NCBI RefSeq assembly: GCF_964340395.1 | Contig: NC_135556.1 | Location: 797,001 to 861,000 of the forward strand | DNA: 64,000 nucleotides | Reading direction: 5' to 3' | Source: Glandiceps talaboti | Taxonomy: Eukaryota; Hemichordata; Enteropneusta; Spengelidae | In this document: positions 57,801-64,000 of the stretch, one piece after another | Layout of the letters: every line of letters starts with the position of its first letter | Numbering within the stretch: the first letter of the stretch is position 1 | Translations under genes and position numbers: made by a program | The notes under the pieces: model-generated | What the model saw: only the letters and a program-made list of their open reading frames with translations | Database searches by the model: none | Told to the model about the DNA's origin: nothing

Positions 57801-58606
57801 GGTAATTTTATATACGAGTTACCTTGTAAAGGTTCGTATTTTATAATATTTACATAAAAATTAAGAAGTGTTTTTATATGCCAACCCGAACCCTCACGTA
57901 ACCATTTAGCGATATGTTCAAGAATTCTTTCGAAACTTACACTCATTTGTTCGTCTATTTGATCAGTATTTGTAATTACTAATGGACTACTATTAAAATA
58001 ACCATTATTTGTTATCTCTGTATCCATATTGTTTACATTTAAGTTGTATTTAGCAAATTTTATATTCAAAGTTAATATTGCTTTTATTCCACCTTGATCT
58101 TCTAAATTTTGTTTTAAAAGTTCTTTTATTAAATATTTATTTTCAATTAATTGGGTATGAGGTTCATTCGCAGTAATATCAATTTCATATGACCTCACGT
58201 AGCCTCTAAAAGCTCTCTCAAGTTCATGATATTTTGGTGGTATTAAAACACCACTAACATGACGATAGCCTTTATTAATAAGAGTTTGATATGCATCATT
58301 TCCTATTTTAATCATACGTTTGGTAATAGGATTAATGATATATTGTTCCGTTAATGGTCGGGGGAGACCACTAGGTACCGACCAATCTAAGATATTCTCA
58401 GGCAATGGTTGTAGATTGCCATTCCGTATAAGTTTATTATATACACGTCCACCAACTGTTATCATTCGCTTAGTGAGTGGGTTCAAAATCTTTGTCATAT
58501 AAATCCTAGGTAAATGCTGTAAATCGCCATTCTGTAAAAGCTTATTGTATACACGTCCGCCAACTGTTATCATTCGCTTAGTGCGTGGGTTCAAAATCTT
58601 TGTCAT
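54823..58606 (-). pseudogene. Polinton DNA polymerase B, inner copy, broken
   Basis: Protein-primed-type family B polymerase. From the ATG at 58606 a 961-codon frame shows: three tandem NP.TKRMI..G...Y..L repeats (residues about 4-30, 40-66, 90-112); a Cys/His cluster at 405-425; Exo I ADFES at 461-465; an endonuclease-VII-like zinc region (C558, C561, RDHCHITGKYRG, C590); Exo II HNLKGYDSHF at 605-614; Exo III YLKTD at 746-750; GLRGGIS near 810; and palm motif A DANNLYG at 846-852. The frame then meets TAG at 55721, where the outer copy has a Tyr codon. It reopens to motif B KLMNNSVFG, then breaks again at an 11-base deletion near 55440 relative to the outer copy. The last frame (55392-54823) holds motif C LFTDTDSLMYEI. 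The active site residues are all present but cannot be made as one chain. Confidence 0.95.
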
Positions 58607-58750
58607 ATTGTATAATCAAAAGATTTTAATATTCATATATAAATTTATTAGTTCAATTGCTTTTTTCTTCTTAACTTGTAAATCTTATAAACATTGAAAA
58701 CTTGTTAAACTTACAACTTTTATTTTTTATGTATATATAACGAAGAATAA
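58607..58750. other. AT-rich spacer between polymerase and zinc-finger genes
   Basis: No ORF. A TATA-rich run near 58730 may serve as promoter or 3' end signal; nothing specific can be assigned. Confidence 0.35.
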
Positions 58751-59098
58751 CTACCTAATTTCTTCACCACATTCACAAATATAATCTCTCTTAAGTTGTT
58801 TAATGCAAGGTGTACTTCTCTTTAAATGTATCTTTAAATGACATTTATATTTATATGCAAATCCACATTTATCGCAAGTAAACTCAGGAAAAACACGTTT
58901 GCATGTTAAACATTCATTAGGATATTCACGTTTTCTAGTCTCACAGGAATGTTTTATATTTAAATGTTTTAAAAAATTATGTTTATGTCTAAAGCGTTTA
59001 TTACACTTGACACATTTGAATTCTGGTGCCGACCTACCACAAGTGAGGCAATTCTCTCGTATAAGACAAATCCAAAATCCAGAACAGTAGTTTGACAT
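58751..59098 (-). CDS. Polinton terminal zinc-finger protein (115 aa from second ATG)
   Basis: Reads inward from the right TIR. I prefer the ATG at 59098 (MSNYCSGF) because it is the position conserved in the left TIR; an ATG six codons upstream is also in frame. Two tandem repeats of about 46 residues each contain a CLTC pair, then a C2H2-type finger (FKCVKCNKRFRHKHNFLKHL...H in the first; FTCDKCGFAYKYKCHLKIHL...C in the second, i.e. C2HC). It ends with a further CEC pair. Probably DNA- or RNA-binding. Its location inside the element end suggests early expression or TIR recognition, which is inference. Confidence 0.8.
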   Translation of the reverse strand: MSNYCSGFWICLIRENCLTCGRSAPEFKCVKCNKRFRHKHNFLKHLNIKHSCETRKREYPNECLTCKRVFPEFTCDKCGFAYKYKCHLKIHLKRSTPCIKQLKRDYICECGEEIR

Positions 59099-59575
59099 TT
59101 CGAATTTAATGGTCATGTATGTATATACATAATTATATATTATTATCTCTCTAATTGGACATCCTAACCTTGGTAATCATTGTAATCTGACCTGGAAACA
59201 GTATGTAACGAGTGAAATATTTTTGTGACATGTTGTAACATGTTAAGTGCATTAACCTAGCCAAGAGGCGGCATGTACATATTCAATTAGACAGATACAT
59301 TTTACTACTGTATGCGATTTGCTGACTCATAACAGCATGAGTAGCAGTGAGGCCACTAAGGTTTAACAATGAGGCCACTAAGCGTTTAATTTACTTATAA
59401 TAACTATAACAAATTTAGTCATTTTTTAACCAATTTTTATGTATAAGATTTATTTTGCCTTTTAATAGATTATATAGATATATTAATAAATTAATTAATA
59501 TAAGAACAAGACTTTATTTGGCTATATAATAGATTAAAATAGAAGTGGCCTGGCTTTCTCCTTTTCTATACTACT
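59090..59575. repeat. Inner Polinton right TIR
   Basis: Inverted counterpart of 44309-44792. It ends in ...CTATACTACT at 59575 and contains the two TGAGGCCACTAA copies. Confidence 0.93.
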
Positions 59576-59581
59576 AACGCA
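59576..59581. repeat. 6-bp target site duplication (right)
   Basis: aacgca immediately after the right TIR. Matches 44303-44308. Confidence 0.95.
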
Positions 59582-59823
59582 ATATCAAATTGTTCATTAG
59601 TTAATATGTTATTATTTATTTGATTGATTAAATTTTTAAATGCTTTAGTTGTTTTATTAATTCTCTTAGTAGATTTTTTAAAGTAATCAGGATGAGGTAA
59701 AACACCTGCCAATTCATTAAGTATTTGGTTTATTGCCTCCAATTCTTCAGGATCTTTATCTTCGATACTCTCCAATTCTTCGATACTCATTTGCTCAGAC
59801 ATTTCATCTGCCATTTGTGTCAT
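59582..59823 (-). pseudogene. Outer Polinton ORF1, 5' part, split by the inner element
   Basis: Starts MTQMADEMSEQMSIEELESI, an acidic N terminus, then a basic helical stretch (KKSTKRINKTTKAFKNLINQ) and NILTNEQFDIAL, where the inner Polinton interrupts it. The frame resumes at 44302 with TEQTVKKWRELP. It resembles the neighbour ORF at 60085-60360 in the shared part (EQF[DN]IA...VKKWR[DE]LPV). Its upstream sequence is also nearly the same as that of the neighbour, so the two arose by tandem duplication. Confidence 0.88.
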
Positions 59824-60084
59824 TGTGTATATATACCATTAATATTTTGTTTGTTTAAATTGAAAATATTATATCTCTAACCTTTTATTAAGTTTTTATT
59901 CTCACTTAAACTTCTTGAGTAAACAAAATAAACCAATATAAAATTAGAACAAACAAAATATACAAAATCAACTGAGTTTTTTTTTTATCAATTTTTAATT
60001 AATCATAACTTGTTTAAATATTAGCACAACTATATTTAAAATATTGTTGACCTGTTTTTTCAGATTTTTGAAGACCTTCTGATC
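59824..60084. promoter_or_regulatory. Leader of outer ORF1, repeated before ORF2
   Basis: The first 70 bases ('ccattaatattttgtttgtt', 'gaaaatattatatctctaac') recur upstream of ORF2 at 60361-60430 with few changes, including the position of a tata-containing stretch next to the ATG. A conserved promoter or untranslated leader is likely. Confidence 0.5.
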
Positions 60085-60360
60085 TTATATAAAATGGAAC
60101 TGATATAATTCTAAATCTTTATCAATACGGGATGGTAAATAATAATAAACTTTACAATTATCATTTTCGATTTTACCTATATAACTTATATTAAATTTAC
60201 TATTAATTGTTTTTACTTCAGTTACTTTATATATTTCATGTACTGGTAAATCCCTCCATTTTTTAACAGATTGTTTTTGTACTGCTATGTTAAATTGTTC
60301 TTGAGTTGGAATACAACTTGTTGGTTTTGCTAGATTTGATATATTAAATTTATGTGCCAT
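60085..60360 (-). CDS. Outer Polinton ORF2 (91 aa), KWR-motif protein
   Basis: Complete small frame: MAHKFNISNLAKPTSCI, then EQFNIAVQKQSVKKWRDLPV and HEIYKVTEVKTINSKFNISY. It ends with IENDNCKVYYYLPSRIDKDL. Homologous in its centre to ORF1 and, more distantly, to the inner terminal ORF at 44784. The alternating hydrophobic residues after KWRDLP suggest a small beta barrel. Function unknown. It is the only apparently undamaged gene of the outer element in this window. Confidence 0.65.
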   Translation of the reverse strand: MAHKFNISNLAKPTSCIPTQEQFNIAVQKQSVKKWRDLPVHEIYKVTEVKTINSKFNISYIGKIENDNCKVYYYLPSRIDKDLELYQFHFI

Positions 60361-60542
60361 TGTGTTTGTATACTATTAATATTTTGTTTGTTAAATTGAA
60401 AATGTTATATCTCTAATCTTTTATTAAGTGTATCAACTCATTTTTTTATTCTCTCTTATTTTTGTCAGACTCAAGTTAGACAACAAATCATAGTCTTGTC
60501 GTTTTATAGTTAAAACAATATACCTATAAAATAAGCCTAATA
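60361..60542. promoter_or_regulatory. Leader of outer ORF2 and spacer
   Basis: Contains the second copy of the ORF1 leader ('ctattaatattttgtttgtt'), with a TATACTATT motif near the start codon. The rest is AT-rich spacer to the fibre-like gene. Confidence 0.45.
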
Positions 60543-61509
60543 TTAAAATATTTTAAAATCTATAAGAATCATACATTTCAAAGTTATTGTTTTGATATCT
60601 ATGAACTTTGCTTGTGTTATTTTAGCTAACACTTTATTTTTTGTAATAGTAACATTGATAAGTTCGTTTTCAATATGAAATTTAATACTTAATAATGTAC
60701 GTTGTTCACATGATATTGAAAGTCCATCCAAAAGAGTATCATATTCACGCTCAGTATTTAATTTAATACATTTAATAACAATGGTACCACTGGTTACTTT
60801 CTTTATATCTTCCGCCATCGCTTCATTAGCAGTTAACAAATTTAATTTAGCCTCGCCGTCAGGTTTCAAACCCAATATTTTAAGCTGTGTATCATAAAAT
60901 AAGTTAACATTTCCTTCTTGAACGTTATAACTACAATACCATTCCCCTGAATTTATAATTCTACGAAAAATATTATTTTCTTTCACTATTGTAATAGTAT
61001 CTTCCGTCATCCAATTTTAAATGCAGCTTTGAGTTCAGAAGGTCTAGTCTAGGATCTGTTTCTGGTAAATAGTGTCTGATATCAGCTAAACTAAATGTCT
61101 TATTATTGTCATTATAAACCAACACATAAGGAACTCGGTCAGTTAAACCATGATCAATAGTTAATGGTTTTTCAATCAATTCAACAAAATCTCGTGGTAA
61201 TTCAAAAGTATAGAACTTATTATCTCTGTTGCTATATGCAAAGCCAAATGGTACATGATGTTTTATTACTTTATATTCTTCGATTGTCTCATCTATATCA
61301 TTTAGATCTACTAAATTGTTTGTATGCTCATGTGATTGAACTGCCACTGGTTCTAAATTAAATGATTTAGAATTATTTTTCCATTTTAAGATGAAATCTT
61401 TATTATTATTGCGTTCGATTAAATACGTTGTGGGTGTGTTAACATCTTTGAGATCATTAAGTGCATATCCTTGTGGTGCTATCATACCTAATCCAAAATT
61501 TGATGGCAT
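60543..61509 (-). pseudogene. Outer Polinton fibre-like gene, frameshifted
   Basis: The first frame (61509-60973) starts MPSNFGLGMIAPQGYALNDL and contains LNDLKDVNTPTT, then DFILKWKN, then SHEHTNNLVDLNDIDET. The match to phage-fibre-like 'LNDL.DVNTPT...L.W' is even clearer than in the inner copy. It goes out of frame near 60975-61010. The second frame (61010-60543) carries the rest (EWYCSYNVQEGNVNLFYD, KVTSGTIVIKCIKLNTE). Colinear with 53017-54027. Confidence 0.75.
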
Positions 61510-61563
61510 ATTATACTAAGTATATAATAAATATATATAAATATACATACAAACAAAAAAACA

Positions 61564-62229
61564 ATGAAGTTGTATATAAACAAAGAATCTAATGATATCA
61601 CTATCATTTTTACAGAAACGCTGACTGGTTATAAACAGATACGACTGTTGGAGTGTAAACTATATAATTCCTGGTATAATATTACGAAAGAAAACAATGA
61701 AATTGCTTTTACTGCTAACAATAAAACGTCAATTAAAAAAGTAGAATCAGGTAATTACAATGTAGATACATTATCACAAGCGATTGGTAGAACGAAATTA
61801 ATTAATTTTAAGAGAATTTTACCAACAGGAAAAACACAGATGGTACTCAGTGATAATGTTAAAGTAGACTTTTCAAGACCTAAGAATTTTGCGAGCATAC
61901 TTGGTTTTAAAGAGAAAGAATATATTTCATCGAGTATTAGTCCAAACAAAGCAGATTTTCTTCCTGTGACTGAATATGTAGTCTACTGTGATATTATAGA
62001 TACACCTACTAATTACATCAATGGTAAAAGGTCTAATTATTTACAAATTTTAACACTACAGGACCGGGGTGAAATAGGAGAAGCTGTCACTTATTCATTT
62101 CCTGCTAATGTTCCAGTACCCATTAAAAAAATGAATATAACTAGTCTTCGAATTTGAATAACTAATCAAAATAAAGAACTAATAGATTTTAATGGTTATC
62201 CAATTTCGTTTCAACTCGAGCTTACATAA
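61564..62229 (+). pseudogene. Outer Polinton penton gene with premature TGA
   Basis: Homologue of 54110-54775 from MKLYINKESNDITI through YCDIIDTPTNYINGKRSNYL to TSLRI. There TGA replaces the Trp codon of the inner copy (LRIW). The frame then continues to the natural TAA at 62227-62229, with DFNGYPISFQLEL preserved. Only about 23 C-terminal residues would be lost, but these belong to the conserved end of the protein. Confidence 0.85.
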
Positions 62230-62230
62230 A

Positions 62231-64000
62231 TCAACTTAAATTAACATGACCATATGCTAACGTGTTACGACGATCAAGAACATAACATTTATCATTGAAA
62301 CAACTTAAAGAAGTTTTATTGATTTTGTAACTACCAATCGGATGATTTATCGATCGTATAGTATTCATGGAATGTTTCATTTGTAAATTTTCAAAAAGTA
62401 CTGTCTTATATTCTTCATGAGTTATATTCTTTTTTATAACTAACTTTTTTATACCTTTTGCTTTACGTGCGGAAGCAGACTCTGTTATGTAAGAGTACAT
62501 TTTACTTCGAAGCCCAATAAATTCAATCATTGATACACCCGCACATTCATCTTTGAATTTACCAATTACTTTCTTGTTATAATCAAAGAAACATGGGCTT
62601 TTTGATGAATAGTCACTATTATCAAATAGGTCTTTATCTTTATAAGAGACATTGGTTTGAATTTCATACATTAATGAATTTGTGTCTGTGAATAATAATT
62701 TAGCTCGTGATCCATATCTTTCTTTTATATAATTATAATGAAAATCGTACATTAAACTTTTAGACAAATCAAGAATACTCATCCCAACATATAAGGGTTG
62801 ATTTAGGGTTAATCGTTCTTTTTTGTTTTCTCCTGCTACTAGACTTTCGGTTATATTTTTTTGCATGGCAAACGTTGGTTTAGATACTAATTTCTTGATT
62901 TGTTTTTCTGTTATACATAATGTTATACTACGATGTTTACGTACAGTCATCACGGTACGTCCAAAGACAGAATTATTCATTAGTTTGAAGAAATCTTTTT
63001 CGAAGGCATTTCTTGCTTTCTTTCTTTTTTCCGTGTTAAATAAAATATATTGCGACATTCATTTCGATTGGTTAAACTCAATGGCTCTATGAATTTTAGT
63101 GACTTTTAAACCAAGTGATAAATATTGTTTTAAGTTTTGAAAATGAAGTATATAATTCTTTTTAGGTCTCAGAGTTGTAGTTAATTTCTCTATATTTCCA
63201 CATTTGATATTAAATAGATCATGTATCTTTTTATTATGCGGAGATAACATATCTTCAGTAATACATAATTTCTCAGGTGCTAAAGGATAATCATTATGAA
63301 GATTGTGCAACTCATTAGGATATTCAAGATCAACTTCAAGGATTAATCCATGTTCACTTTCGTTGGTGTATTTACTTAAATCAAGCGAATCTAAATCAAA
63401 CCATTTAAATCCATGTGTTGGTAAAGATTGAGTCATTGCCCAACCATATAAATTATTTGCATCTAAATACATGATGTACTTTTCTTCCTGAGTTGGATCA
63501 TAGTCTTTCATGTATGTTTGCCTTTACATGACCAGCGGATATATAAGAGATACCTCCACGTAGACCTTTTTCTATAAAGAGATGCATATCTATATCCGTT
63601 AATAATTCGAGTTTAATGGAAGTCATTTTTAGGCACGCATCCCAGGATAATCCAGGAGCACTGAAATAATGACAGGGATCAAGGTTATAGTATACATTAC
63701 ATGTCTTTCGGAAATTTTCAAATACATCAGTTAATAAAAATACATCGGTTTTAAGATATAGATCATGATAATCACCCATCGTTTGCATATGAAAATGCTT
63801 CCAAATATTTTGTGCATGTTCATAGTCTTCATCGGTTATACCAGCGTCATTTAAAATGGAATAGAATTTTTCCTTTAGTGGAAGATTAACATCAATGAAT
63901 TTTTCAATGGAATCCATATAGTCATAGGGATATACACCCTTCCTTGTTAATAGTTTTAAGCTATTTGGGAATTCCTGTTTTGTGTATTTGAAATCTCTTG
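62231..64000 (-). pseudogene. Outer Polinton DNA polymerase B, broken, partial at window end
   Basis: Homologue of the inner polymerase, entering from the right edge at the segment between Exo II and Exo III. Breaks: a 5-base deletion near 63510 relative to the inner copy (frames 63917-63498 and 63511-63059), and TGA at 63059, where the inner copy has Trp (SKW-MSQYI). The last frame (63058-62231) spans motif B LMNNSVFGRTV and motif C. Motif C reads FTDTNSL instead of FTDTDSL, so a catalytic Asp is lost even in the open part. Where the inner copy has its 11-base deletion this copy is intact. Confidence 0.93.

Larger units (their letters stand above)
44309..59575. mobile_element. Inner Polinton (Maverick), complete with TIRs
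   Basis: 15,267-bp element with about 485-bp terminal inverted repeats, a perfect 6-bp target duplication and the Polinton gene set: integrase, packaging ATPase, major capsid, penton, DNA polymerase B and several family-specific small proteins. It is clearly more AT-rich than the host DNA. Polintons are virus-like self-synthesising transposons. Several genes here are broken, so this copy is probably immobile by itself. No adenoviral-type protease was recognised. Confidence 0.97.
59582..64000. mobile_element. Outer (older) Polinton, partial, runs off the window
   Basis: Contains homologues of the inner element's fibre-like, penton and polymerase genes in the same order and orientation, clearly diverged in nucleotide and protein sequence. 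It also has a pair of small KWR-motif ORFs. The part left of the inner insertion (44203-44302) ends at the LINE. No TIR of this element is inside the window. Confidence 0.93.

Overview
The window is animal nuclear DNA, most likely from a marine invertebrate (tRNA-derived SINEs, many hairpin-headed dispersed repeats, minisatellites, a CR1/L2-like LINE, Polintons). The species cannot be named from the sequence. One host gene is clear: arfaptin, plus strand, four coding exons (9070-9364, 27769-28339, 32383-32557, 35224-35391; 402 codons plus stop), with an N-terminal disordered part, the amphipathic helix and the arfaptin-type BAR domain. Any 5' untranslated exon was not found.

The arfaptin introns and flanks (1-42356) are repeat-rich. 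They hold two tRNA-like SINEs; several dispersed repeat families that each begin with an imperfect hairpin followed by CTGT/TG tracts; a 167-bp MITE with 5-bp target duplications; a 216-bp foldback element with a 9-bp target duplication; a nearly perfect 4,831-bp tandem duplication (10520-15350 and 15351-20181); and minisatellites with units of 63, 20, 40/44, 43, 37 and 35 bp. The 40/44-bp array at about 31070-32382 is built from arfaptin's own intron-3'-end/exon-3 junction, so some 30 extra AG acceptor-like sites precede the true one.

A decayed LINE (42357 to about 44202) abuts a nested pair of Polinton (Maverick) elements. The inner element (44309-59575, 15,267 bp) has roughly 485-bp terminal inverted repeats and a perfect 6-bp target duplication (aacgca). 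It carries integrase with chromodomain, FtsK/HerA-type packaging ATPase, double-jelly-roll major capsid protein, predicted penton, a fibre-like protein, protein-primed-type DNA polymerase B, a zinc-finger protein and several small conserved proteins. Integrase, penton and fibre-like genes are open; polymerase, ATPase, major capsid and one membrane-protein gene are broken, so it is probably not autonomous.

The inner element landed inside a short ORF of an older, diverged Polinton whose remains lie on both sides (44203-44302 and 59582 to the window end). That ORF reads through once the inner element and one target-duplication copy are removed. The outer element contributes a tandem pair of small related ORFs, a frameshifted fibre-like gene, a truncated penton gene and a multiply broken polymerase B running off the window. 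The fibre/penton/polymerase block has the same order and orientation in both elements.
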